Made by a program: the position numbers and the translations under genes. From Chrysophaeum taylorii (Eukaryota; Sar; Pelagophyceae; Pelagomonadales; Pelagomonadaceae), in NCBI GenBank assembly GCA_029834535.1, contig JAQMWT010000360.1, forward strand, positions 62,001 to 126,000: 64,000 bases of DNA, written 5' to 3'. Position 1 is the first letter of the stretch, and each line of letters opens with the position of its first letter. The notes beneath the pieces were generated by a model. It saw only the letters and a program-made list of their open reading frames with translations, searched no databases and was not told where the DNA came from. This document shows, one piece after another, positions 18,488-28,129 of the stretch.

Positions 18488-19519
18488 TTACTTCGTGTTG
18501 TCGTCTGCCACGGAGGGGGGAGGGGATCTGCGCTGCATGCGGGGGAAGAAGTAGCCGCCGCCCCGTTGATTCCCTTTGTTGTTGTTCTTCCTCCTCGGGA
18601 GCGTGAGGGTGCCGTTGAAGCCCGGGATGCGGTGCCGAAGGGGGAGGTCGTCGTCCTCTGTTTTGCGCGTCTCCCAAATTTTCTTGAACAAGGTCTTGGC
18701 GTCGTGGTTGAAGGACGGATGTCTCTGGCCGAACATGTGCGAGTCGTTGCGGCGCTTGAGTTTCGTGAGGCGGCGTGCCCCCTGGATCTTGGTTTGGATC
18801 AAGGCCCAAATCGATTGGTTTGTCTGCTTGGCTATTTCGAGGGGGGTTACCCCGTAGTAGTCGTCGGGAACGGACGCCCATTTCTCGACCTCTTCGGAGG
18901 AAAATGACCGGATCGCCGCTTCGAGAAGCAAATTCACCGCGACCTCGTCCGACTTGTGGGCGGCGATCCAGAGGAGTGTCCTATTCTTGTCGTTCATGAC
19001 CAGCAGGCCTTCCGGGTTCTTCGCCTCGAGGCGCCTGAGTCCAGCTACGAACATCATCCTATGCTCTTCCGCAAACCGCGATGTCCCCGAGGGCACCGGT
19101 ATCAACCTCTCCAACGTATCCCAGTCGGCCCCCGGCGGCTGATCGTGTCGCTTCTCAAAAGTTACCGAGCGACCGACGAGTACCGGTTCCAGATCGACGC
19201 CGGAAATGCTCGGACGTTCTTCGAAATCTCTGTCTGACGGGACCAGTTCTTCGTTGGTCTCCATGTTCACCACGACGTAATTTGATTGCCTGGTGGTGCG
19301 ATCGTAATGCTTCGTCGCCACTTGACGAGCCCCCCGACCCTCCAACTGCTTTTTTTTCTTTCGTTTCCTTATTTTTCGCCGCACTCCCTCCGCCGGCGCG
19401 TCATTCGTACACGACGAAAACCTGCACCACCCCGACGCGCAGCTCGTCGCCTCCTCCTTCACCTCCTCCTCCTCCTCCTCCTCCTCCTCGTGGAACGGGT
19501 GCGAGTACTCCTGACCCAT
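18488..19519 (-). CDS. Ankyrin-like repeat protein, 343 aa (tandem paralogue 2)
   Basis: Starts at the first ATG (19519); the frame is open a little further upstream. The N-terminal ~110 residues are low complexity: a Glu run, then a Lys/Arg-rich stretch (IRKRKKKKQ) that could be a nuclear signal. Residues ~140-250 align with the neighbour: W-x-LERLIPVPSG, then DKNRTLLWIAAHKSDEVAV-like text and a YYGVTPLEIA repeat. A basic C-terminal tail has no counterpart in the neighbour. No catalytic domain. The tandem arrangement (179 bases apart, same strand) indicates local duplication followed by divergence of both ends. Confidence 0.7.
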   Translation of the reverse strand: MGQEYSHPFHEEEEEEEEEVKEEATSCASGWCRFSSCTNDAPAEGVRRKIRKRKKKKQLEGRGARQVATKHYDRTTRQSNYVVVNMETNEELVPSDRDFEERPSISGVDLEPVLVGRSVTFEKRHDQPPGADWDTLERLIPVPSGTSRFAEEHRMMFVAGLRRLEAKNPEGLLVMNDKNRTLLWIAAHKSDEVAVNLLLEAAIRSFSSEEVEKWASVPDDYYGVTPLEIAKQTNQSIWALIQTKIQGARRLTKLKRRNDSHMFGQRHPSFNHDAKTLFKKIWETRKTEDDDLPLRHRIPGFNGTLTLPRRKNNNKGNQRGGGYFFPRMQRRSPPPSVADDNTK

Positions 19520-20223
19520 CCTTAACAAAACTTCACCAGGTTGTGTCAACAAAGCGCGGACCGCGAAGTCAGGTCTTTAGATTCTACCTCGGGGTATGTC
19601 AAACTTCTCGTCAACTTCTCGGCAAGGTTCTTTCTTCTTCGAACACAGAATGACAAAGGGTCTATGATTAGTGTTCAACACCTGCCACCCCAGCATACAT
19701 ATGCCGCGCTCTCTCTTCTTCCCACACGTTGCGCCCCATTATTCACAGTTTTCCCGCCATGCTCATGACACGTGCTGGCCTCCCGGGCAACGGTGGGAGG
19801 ACCTGTCGCCCAACTACGCTTCCAAGGCGCCTACGGCGGCTGCCAGGGCTTCGTCGTTGTTTTCACAACTTCGGTGAATGTCGCCCCCCTTCGCGACCTC
19901 CTTGTCCCTTTCGGGCGCTTAGATGAATAATAAGCGCGAGCGCGCAATAATAATGATAATGATGCGTACTCCGCAACTTGCGCGCGCCTAGTAGTAGTAG
20001 TAGTACTACTACTACTACCTACTACTACTACCGAGGCGTGTTTAAAGTTTAAAGTTAACGCGGGCGTGCCTGTTGTGTTGTTGCGCACCAGCTCGCCCAT
20101 CCTCTAGAGGGGAATTTATTTCATATCCAGGCCCTCGAAGGTGGTGGTTGCCCGTCCGGATCCGGGATCCGTCCGTTTCGTGTGATGCGCAGCAAAGGGT
20201 ACGCGAACATATTATACAAAGTT
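19520..20223. other. Intergenic stretch with a palindromic TAG/TAC repeat
   Basis: About 700 bases between an ankyrin gene and the epimerase-like gene. At 19.989-20.032 kb a run of TAG triplets is followed directly by TAC triplets, forming a near-perfect inverted repeat. No supported coding sequence. Confidence 0.45.
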
Positions 20224-20979
20224 CTAGGAGTGGTGGGCTCGAAAGAAGGCTTCGATCGATGGGAATTTCGGTTCCCAGTTGAGTTTAGATTTTGTGAAGG
20301 AGCAGTCGTAGGTCCGACCTTTCCCTTTAGGACCTCGAGACGGATCTTCTTCGGAAAACTCGACAGTACGTCCCCGAAAGTCGGGATGAATCCTCGCCGC
20401 CTCGACGATCTGGCGTCGGGTCCGCGGAGCCATGTCGGCCGCCAAGAGGAGGTCGCCTGGCTGCGCCTCGAGAAGTACGGCTACGGCAGCTCGCGCGGCA
20501 TCGTCGTAAGCGAGCAAATTTACTAGCGAGTCTGGCGGTCCGGCGATACCCTTTCTGAACCAATATTCGTGGGGGCCGCGATGGAGGTCGTAGAGCCCGG
20601 CGAGGCGAAGCACAATCGGCGCTTGTTCTTCTGCTTTAAGGATCTTAACCGCTCTCGGACTCGACGACGTCGAAGATAATTCTGTGCACACGCCTCCGTC
20701 GTCTTCGGCAAACACGCCACCAGAAGAGATCAAAACGCGCGTCTTCGCCTCGGCGACGGCTCCGGCGTAATCTTCAAACGCGCTCGGTGGCGCACAGAAC
20801 AACACGTTGTCGCAGTCGTGCCGTTCGTGCGAGAGTCGCGGGATGATGCCCGCCGCACGGAGCTCATCGTGCCGCGCCGTGGTTCGTGTTTCGCCGTACA
20901 CGGGACCGGGCCACAACGACCCGATGCGGAGACCGAGTACACCACACCCAACAATGTACAACTCCGTGCCGGTGACCAT
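20224..20979 (-). CDS. NAD(P)-dependent epimerase/dehydratase-like protein (atypical SDR)
   Basis: ATG to stop, 251 residues. The start LYIVGCGVLGLRIG is a Rossmann GxGxLGxxIG loop. Later blocks VLFCAPPSAF, VLISSGGVFAEDDGG, IVLRLAGLYDLHRGP and LVNLLAYDDAARA follow the order of the YeeZ-like/NAD-dependent epimerase group, where the LRLxGxYGPGR and N-x-(I/L)-H-x-x-D-x-A motifs line the substrate pocket. The Y-x3-K active pair is not obvious, as in atypical or extended SDRs. The C-terminus ends KLNWEPKFPSIEAFF, typical of the family. Substrate unknown; probably soluble. Confidence 0.82.
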   Translation of the reverse strand: MVTGTELYIVGCGVLGLRIGSLWPGPVYGETRTTARHDELRAAGIIPRLSHERHDCDNVLFCAPPSAFEDYAGAVAEAKTRVLISSGGVFAEDDGGVCTELSSTSSSPRAVKILKAEEQAPIVLRLAGLYDLHRGPHEYWFRKGIAGPPDSLVNLLAYDDAARAAVAVLLEAQPGDLLLAADMAPRTRRQIVEAARIHPDFRGRTVEFSEEDPSRGPKGKGRTYDCSFTKSKLNWEPKFPSIEAFFRAHHS

Positions 20980-21179
20980 TTTAATTAACCGTGTGTCAAT
21001 CGAACCCTAATACTACGGCAACTTCGTTTCAGAGTCATCTCGAGTGTGACGGAACTACCGCTCGACAGCCGTTGGTTTCATCCGACTACGAGCGAGCAAC
21101 ACCATCGCCGCTCTCGCAGGCGCAGGCGAGGGTAGTTACAGTTTACGTAGTCGCGCCTCGCGCGCGCGCGCGGATAACG

Positions 21180-21880
21180 AGGCGGCGATAGCAACGGTGA
21201 CGAAGGATGCGAAAGATGCGACTCAAACCACCACGCAAGGAAACATCGAGAGCGAGGTCTTGAGGACGAAGGAGGGCCAAGAGGCTGCGGTCGCGACGGT
21301 CGCGACACGCAAGGACGCGGATTATAATGCCGCAACTCTTGGCGACGCACGTGCCCAAGGCCCAAGCCGAAGATGTTGCGCGATGAGGGCGACGTCGCTG
21401 CGAGGGCGGCGAAGAATGCGAAGCGCGTGGGCGCGACTCGGAGTGTAGATCGCGTCTTACGCGCTTAGGGCGACGACGCTGCAATGACGAGGGGGAGGAA
21501 GGAGGAACCGTCAGGCTGTGGCCCGAGAAGCAAAACGAAACATCGCGAGCGAAAGCGCGAGTTCTTGCGGACGGAGGGCTACGACGCTGCTGTCGCCACG
21601 ATGCTTAAGGACGCGGAACGCGACGTCGCGACTGCTGGGGAGCCACGCGCCACGACCGAAGCCAATGACAGCGATGCGCTACGCACCACCAGCGATAGTG
21701 ATGCCGTAGATCCATTCGAGGATGACAACCAGTCTGTGGGGCGACGGGACAATGCAACAATCACAAAGCGTCGTCGTCGTCACCGCCGCGTCCTTTTGTC
21801 GTTACGATCCTGTGTCAAAGCAAACACTGTTGTAAGAAGAAATATGATTCATTTCATAAGAAACGGGTTTCGGTGACGCG
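21180..21880 (+). repeat. Degenerate repeats coding for an Ala/Asp-rich pattern
   Basis: Two stretches about 300 bases apart (near 21.237 and 21.534 kb) share the order AAACATCG..GAGCGA..CTTG(A/C)GGAC, and both can be read as RT-x-x-G-x-(E/D)AAVAT-x-x-x-(K/D)DA. The frames do not join into one long ORF. It may be a decayed repetitive protein gene or a non-coding duplication. Confidence 0.35.
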
Positions 21881-24689
21881 AAGTCCATTTCTTACCCTCG
21901 AAAATCGAGACCGTAAAAACCCATTTCTTGCCCTCGGAAAACCAAAACCAAGAGAAGAAAAAGGGGGAAGTGAGACGCTCACAGAGGAGAAGCTTGAAGG
22001 AAGACGTCAGGAGAGGCATTGTGGCAGAAAGAAACTGGAGATATCAGGGCGAAGTCACGAGGTGAGGTAACGACCACGAAGCCGGAGGAAGGAAGGAGCT
22101 TCCGTACTGCGGGTGAAGATATCACTAAGGTTGTCAAGGCGTGTAATGTGTTGGAGATCAATGATATAGTTGCGATGATATTCGGCGGTGCTGTAAAAGC
22201 GAATATCAATATGACGGGTGCGCCGCGTGAGACATTGGAGACGAACTTGGGTGACGGTGGTGCTATTATCGACACACATTGGTACCGTGTGACGAGGGAG
22301 ATCAAAGTCATCAAAAAGTTTGAGAAGCCAAGAGAGCTCAGCAGTAGCGGCGTAAAGAGCGAGCAATTTAGCTTCAAAAGAGGAGCGGGCGAGGAGGTAC
22401 TGCGAGCGGGAGCAGTAGGCTATCATAGAGCCAGCAAGGAGAAAACAATAGCCAGTGGTAGTGTGACGGTCATCAGGGTCGTCGGCCCAGCTGGAGTCGG
22501 AATAACCACAGAGACGAAGAGTAGAATCGCGACCAAGAACAAGGGCAAGATCGTGAGAACCATTGAGGTAACGAAGAGTGTGGGATAAAGCGTGCCAGTG
22601 GGTTTACCAGGATTGTGTGAAAAACGCGCACACTGATTGACGGACCAAGTGATATCAGGGCGAGGCATAACAGAAAGAAACAAGACACAACGGAGAATAC
22701 GACGAAAAGGGGTGCGTGCCATGAAGACGTGAGCAGGGGAGCCAGGTGCAGGAGAAATGAGGAAGAACCATTGGGAGCGGGAGTCAATTCTGGTTTACTG
22801 GTAATGAAGTGATGTTCGGTGAGGATTTCACTGATAGCATGGGATTGGTAGATAGCGAGCGTGCGACGTGCGCGAGCACGCGTAAGGCGGAGACCAACGG
22901 AAGTGGGAAGGCTTTGAAAAACGCAAAAAGGAAGCTTGGTAATGGCCAATGCAAGAACGGGGGTGCGCCACAAGAAGATCATCAACGACGAGAACAAGGC
23001 GCTGAACGACAGTAGACTTAAGCATGAGTGTGTAGCTGCAAGTGTCACCAGATCCGCGGACGAAGCCACAGTCATTGACGAGAAAGCGTGCCAAATAAAG
23101 CCACCAATTACGACAAGCTTGTTTGCAACCATACCAAGAGCGACAGAGTTTGGAAATGAGTGTGGAGGTATCTTTGGGTTGGCTGGGAGCATAGCCTTCG
23201 GGTGGCCAGACATAGATGTCGTCGTCAATGGGAGCTTGGATAAAAGCGGAGCTGACATCCAACGTATGCAAATCCCAGTCGTGAACAGCAACGCCAGACA
23301 GGGGCTTGTATGAAAGCAGAGATGACATCTACAGGACGGTACGTGTCGTGGTAAGCAATGCCGTGAACCTGGGTGTAACCGCGGACAACGAGATGAGCAG
23401 TGTACGATTTGAAGCGGCCAGATTCATACTTCGTGCGGTGGACCCACTTCAAAGGGCAGATGGTGCCAGAAAAAGGAGAAGGAACGCGAACAACATCCGA
23501 GCAACCGAGCTGACCGAGGGAACGATATTCTGTGGCAAGGGCTTGTAACCGACGTGCAGGATTTGGATGGGCTGGGCGAGACAGAGGGGAAGGAAGACAT
23601 AATGAACTAACAAACGAAAGCTAGAATAATTAACGTACAGGGAATGACAAGATGACACAGAATCGAAGGGAATGACAAGATGACACAGAATCGACAGTGC
23701 GTGGTAAAACGCCAGTATTGTGAGTTTGAGTTGGTTCTCCATTTGTTTCTGAGTAATGTGCGCTTTTTGTCGACTTTGCGCGGTCGGCTCCGTTTGGCTC
23801 GACTTTGTTCTGCATGCTTTTTGTTTTGCATGCTTGTTGTTTTGTCGGCTCGGGTTGGCTCGACTTTGTTGTGCACTGTTTGTTGTTTTCTCTCTTTGGT
23901 TCGTCGGAGTTCATGAGCTCGTAGAATGGTCGGTTCACGTGATGGGGTGATCAGTCCCAGTGAAACCGGCGCATTCTCATCAAACACAGGGGACAAGGGG
24001 GCAACAGCGGAAGAACAGGTGACAATCGGGCAACAGCAGGAACAGGTGACAATGGGGCAACAGTAGACGAGAGCGCGTGATTCGAGAAAGTCGGAACAAC
24101 GTTGAAGTTCCGGTGGTTGACATTGCAGGAAAAATCTGATATGCGAAACTGTCAGCAAAATCGAGGTCTGAAGAACAATAGCGACAAAAGTGCCTGGGGA
24201 GACTTGCGTTAAGCGATTGTTGCCACTGAGGATCGCAGCGGGGTAAAGATAGCGGGAACACAGGCTGGTACATATGATGGCAGTGTACCAGACGTCTCAT
24301 GAGAACGTGGCCTTTGGGCAGATAGGCTGCATGGTGCATGGTGACCAGGTTATGACGATGGTCGGAGTCGACAGAAGCAAAATCAGGCGTAAACAGGGTT
24401 GATGCGAACGTTGGGTGTTTGGTTTTTGTGGCGCGAGCAAGTTGCCATGGGCACGACCGCGTCCTGTACGCGAAGATGGAAGACTTCGGACGCGCCAGCG
24501 GTGTAAGGAACGAACACGGGTAGACCAGGCTGCTGTATGCCAGCCTGCTGTGGCAGATAAGAAAGTGGCCCGTTTTCGCATTCGCAAGAACGAAGTTGCC
24601 ATATGGGCCAACGTTGGAGGAGCAAGCGGCGAGCTTCGCGCGTCATACTCGAATAGACTGCGGTAGAAGGTGGCGATAGTGGCAAAACA

Positions 24690-25048
24690 CTTACCCTGAT
24701 CGCAGACTGCGGTTGCGATGCAGGACGGTGCCTCATGAATCCTGAGCCTTGCGAGGGCATCCGCCCTCCCGGCTTAGGTTGGCACCTATTCGCCTCCCGG
24801 GCGGGCCGGTTGGCAGCCGGACCGTTCGCAGTGGGACGGGGTATGGCCGGGGGGCGAAGAAGGTTATCGACGAGTTGGTTGTCAGTCACATCGTGGTCTC
24901 CTCGTCGCATGGCGACAAGCTTGATGGTCACTCTCCGCCGCCCGACCTTTCGGCGCTCCTCGTCTACAGGCCCGTGATTCCGGACTGGCTCCTGTCGGTC
25001 CGGCCTGGCTCCCATGCTCGGGAGAGGTCTGAAGTTAGTTAGTTAGTT
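24690..25048 (+). mobile_element. SINE-like retroposon, copy 1 (full length)
   Basis: A ~359-bp unit starting ACCCTGATCGCAGACTGCGG and ending with a (GTTA)n tail. It is flanked by a 14-bp direct repeat ATAGTGGCAAAACA at 24676-24689 and 25049-25062, the hallmark of target-primed reverse transcription. It sits inside the copia fossil. A second copy, nearly identical and inverted, lies at 26407-26756. Both carry the same 97-codon frame, so the unit could instead be a short LINE 3' end. No convincing pol III A and B boxes were seen. Confidence 0.8.
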
Positions 25049-25065
25049 ATAGTGGCAAAACAGTT

Positions 25066-25140
25066 GTGGCACGTAAGAACGTTGCAGATAGCGTCGGAGA
25101 CGTAAGAACATTGCAGATAGCGTCGCGGGTGCTGAGCACG
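25066..25140. repeat. Short tandem duplication
   Basis: Two ~30-bp copies of a GTAAGAAC(G/A)TTGCAGATAGCG sequence lie side by side inside the copia fossil. Confidence 0.6.
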
Positions 25141-25384
25141 GAATTCACTGCGATAGCAAAACCGGATTTGAAAGGTCAGAAAAACGGCGAAAAGGCGAGA
25201 GTGCGCGAAGGAGAACCACAAATCACACAGCAAAGAAGCGTTTGTCCAGGATCCCGAAGATGAGCGATCCAAGCACATAGGAAGCACGAAAGCTGCGCAC
25301 GCGAAAAATTGACAGGCACAGCTTAGTTGTGGCGGGTGAAATGCGCGATGGAACGTGAGTCGCTGGTTTTACCAAAACCGACAA

Positions 25385-25615
25385 GCACAACGAGGAGTGG
25401 ATCAACGAATAGGTGAAAATGCACAACGGGGAGTGGATCAACGAATAGGTGAAAAAAATGCTCAACGGGGAGTGGAGCAACGAATAGGCGAAATACAGAA
25501 CGAGGAGGGGAGCAACGACGAGGCGAAAAGACAACGAGGAGGGGAGCAACGACGAGGTGAAAATACAGAACGAGGAGTTGAGCAACGAATAGCGGAAAAT
25601 ACAGAACGAATTTCG
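25385..25615. repeat. Minisatellite, ~40-bp unit, about five to six copies
   Basis: Repeated blocks of AACG(A/G)GGAG(T/G)GG then A(T/G)CAACGAATAGG then TGAAAA lie within the copia fossil. In some frames they read as Q-R-G-V-(D/E)-Q-R-I-G-E. The units differ by small substitutions and length changes; probably non-coding. Confidence 0.7.
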
Positions 25616-26406
25616 CCTGTGCAATGGGAGCTAAAAACAAAAACGAGGGGCTTCCGTGGGATGGGGTTGTTGATGTGCTTGCGTCAGACAACCGGCGGTA
25701 CACACGCGGACTTGGAATTATCTTGATTGGCAGAAAGGTGCAAATATGATAAGAAGGAGTATCGGGAGGTGGATGTGAGACGCTGGGTGTGGCCGTTTAA
25801 GGCGGTGAAGGGGGTGGAATAGATGGTGGTATTAAGAAAAGTGGCGGAGTGGAACTAGAATCAGTCAAGGTTGGAGTAGGCATAGGAGCAGAAAAGGTAA
25901 TGGTAGTGGTGGTGGTTTTGGGTTGGTGTTGTTGGGTGTTTTTGGAGTCATTGGAGGTGTTGCGCTGTCATTGGAAGTGTGGCGCTGTTGAGAAGAACGG
26001 CGATGGTGGGTAGCACGTTGTCGTGGAATAGCTAGGAACTGTGAAACTTGCGGCAGTCCCCCTTAAAGTGATCCTTGCAGCCGCCAAAAGGACATTGGGT
26101 AGTGCGTCGGAATCGAGTGGAGCCAGGTTGGTGGGAAAGGGGAACGTATAGGGTAGGTCAGTTGGAAGGGTCTGAAGTCGAGGTTGTGGCTGACGACGCG
26201 GCGGATAGCGCGGCAGAAGGGTACAACCACATTCATCGGTACGAAACGCGAGACGATAAAACAAAGCTAGTAAGTCGTGAAGCACGATGCACGTAGTAAA
26301 ATGCGAGGACCCACTCGAGGGTGCGTCGGATCAGGTACAATGCCGAGCAACTTGAACTCTGGTGATTGGTACAATGCCGAGCAACTTGAACGCCGGTGAT
26401 AGGTAC

Positions 26407-26756
26407 TAACTAACTAACTTCAGACCTCTCCCGAGCATGGGAGCCAGGCCGGACCGACAGGAGCCAGTCCGGAATCACGGGCCTGTAGACGAGGAGCGCC
26501 GAAAGGTCGGGCGGCGGAGAGTGACCATCAAGCTTGTCGCCATGCGACGAGGAGACCACGATGTGACTGACAACCAACTCGTCGATAACCTTCTTCGCCC
26601 CCCGGCCATACCCCGTCCCACTGCGAACGGTCCGGCTGCCAACCGGCCCGCCCGGGAGGCGAATAGGTGCCAACCTAAGCCGGGAGGGCGGATGCCCTCG
26701 CAAGGCTCAGGATTCATGAGGCACCGTCCTCCATCGCAACCGCAGTCGGCGATCAG
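26407..26756 (-). mobile_element. SINE-like retroposon, copy 2 (full length, inverted relative to copy 1)
   Basis: The reverse complement of copy 1 with only a few differences seen. It is flanked by a 12-bp direct repeat GGTGATAGGTAC at 26395-26406 and 26757-26768. The (TAAC)n tail is at the low-coordinate end. The two copies have different target duplications, so they are independent insertions and not the arms of one foldback element. Confidence 0.8.
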
Positions 26757-27474
26757 GGTGATAGGTACAATGCCAAGCAACTTGTATACTCCGATGATGA
26801 ATTTGTTGAGGAAGTTCGCTACGCGATCCCCACGGCCCATGTAGACATCGGTAATGCGCTTGTAAAGTCGCGTGAATTTCATGTCGCGGTTGTCATGTTG
26901 TTCGCGTGAAGTTCATGTCGCGGTTTTCATGGATATCAACGTTGTTGCTTGACGCGAAAGTCGCCTTCAGAGCAGCGAGATGCTGAGATGCTAGTCCAAG
27001 GATCGTTGGTCGAGATAATGTGATCGCCGGTAGAGATGATCATGTTCGCGAGACGACGTGGCCATTGGTGGGAAAAAAAAATGTCGCTCACCGCTGAAGG
27101 CATCAAGTTTGTGCGAAAGGTTGCTAGCTTGAATTTCGATCGAGGACATGATAGACGACAACGAACCGAACACGTAGCAATGAACTGAAGCCGAGAAGGA
27201 GTCGCCACGAAGTCAAGCACAGGCTCGATCGTGAACGAGCATCTGGTACCATGTGAGAACTGAAATGGGGATGTGAGACTATAATGGGGTATGAGGGATG
27301 TGCCTGACGGGCGGAGTATAAGTACGCGGGACCTAGTCGGGATAACTATAATGGGGACGTGGTGCAGGGGTAAGTGTCATAGCTTCCTCACAGAATTTGT
27401 TGTTGTGGGCGCCATTTTTACGTTACCCTTACCTTACCCATATCTTACCCAAGGGGTAATGGATAGCACGTTGC

Positions 27475-28095
27475 ATGTTGTTCGCGGTCGTGATGAGTAG
27501 CATGAGCATGGTGGAGAAGCGCGAGGCGCGGAAGCAGATTCGGTCCGTGCTAAAAAGCCTGAGCCCGAGTTATCTCAGCGCGCAGAGCGCCAGTGCGTGC
27601 GAACGGCTTATCGCGACCACTGCGTGGCGAGAAGCATCGACTGTGACTTGCTACTGCTCGATGGCCGCCGAATTCCAGACGCGACGGCTCCTCGAGGCCG
27701 CCTTCGAGGATCGGAAGCGCGTCTTTCTGCCTCGGGTCCTCTCGATTGCGACGCGCGACATGCGCATGTTGGAGGCATCGTCGCTCGAAGCCATCGATTC
27801 CTGGCCAAAGTCTAAGTGGGGCATTCCTGAACCCCCGACCGGGGCGAGCCCCACGACGCTCGACCTCGTCGTCGTCCCTGGAGTTGCCTTCGACGCGCGA
27901 GGTGGACGCTTGGGCCAGGGCGCGGGCTTCTACGACGCGTGGCTCGCTTCTCTCGGACCCCCGCGCCCCCTCGTCGTCGCCCTAGCCCTCGACGAGCAGA
28001 TCGTCGACGCCGTCCCGATGGACCCCCACGACATCCCCATAGACATGGTCCTGACGCCCTCCGGTCCCTTGAAGCTCCCGATTTCGGGAATTTAA
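27475..28095 (+). CDS. MTHFS: 5-formyltetrahydrofolate cyclo-ligase (5,10-methenyl-THF synthetase)
   Basis: A 206-residue frame from the ATG at 27475; Mets at residues 7, 10 and 12 are alternative starts just before the conserved EKREARKQIR. The enzyme uses ATP to convert 5-formyl-THF to 5,10-methenyl-THF and so recycles folate. Family motifs: R-x-x-L-x-x-LSPSYLSAQSA, VFLPRVL, KWGIPEPP, then VVPGVAFDARGGRLGQGAGFYDAWL, where GxGFYD lines the folate/ATP site, and a closing VPMDPHDIPIDMVLTP. Full length and intact. It is boxed in by retroelements: the copia LTR ends 82 bases upstream in divergent orientation, and a LINE fragment starts within ~40 bases of the stop codon. Promoter elements may overlap the LTR. 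Confidence 0.93.
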   Translation: MLFAVVMSSMSMVEKREARKQIRSVLKSLSPSYLSAQSASACERLIATTAWREASTVTCYCSMAAEFQTRRLLEAAFEDRKRVFLPRVLSIATRDMRMLEASSLEAIDSWPKSKWGIPEPPTGASPTTLDLVVVPGVAFDARGGRLGQGAGFYDAWLASLGPPRPLVVALALDEQIVDAVPMDPHDIPIDMVLTPSGPLKLPISGI

Positions 28096-28129
28096 CGACG
28101 ACTAATAATTGTCCGGCGATTTAAGTTTC

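Larger units (their letters stand above)
22030..27392 (-). mobile_element. Ty1/copia LTR-retrotransposon fossil, broken
   Basis: A minus-strand element. At its 5' end a 141-bp LTR (27252-27392) is bounded by TGTGAG/CTCACA. It is followed directly by TGGTACCAGAT, which fits the initiator-tRNA-Met primer site usual in copia. Moving down the minus strand there is gag-like text near 26.85 kb, a protease/integrase-zone remnant near 24.0-24.6 kb, reverse transcriptase near 22.8-23.4 kb (DVSSAFIQAP, a D-D pair in VVDDLL) and RNase H near 22.06-22.43 kb (SSFEAKLLAL, RTRHIDIRF, LSDIFTR). I see no clear 3' LTR. It is broken, with at least ten breaks, and is interrupted by two younger SINE-like insertions. 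The amount of decay suggests an old copy. Confidence 0.8.

Noticed and set aside
21970-21990. 3' LTR of the copia fossil
   Set aside because: A CTCACA occurs here, but the flanking sequence does not resemble the 141-bp LTR at 27.25-27.39 kb and no polypurine tract lies beside it.
24690-26756. Foldback or TIR DNA transposon with 350-bp arms
   Set aside because: The two arms have different, independent target-site duplications, so they are separate insertions.
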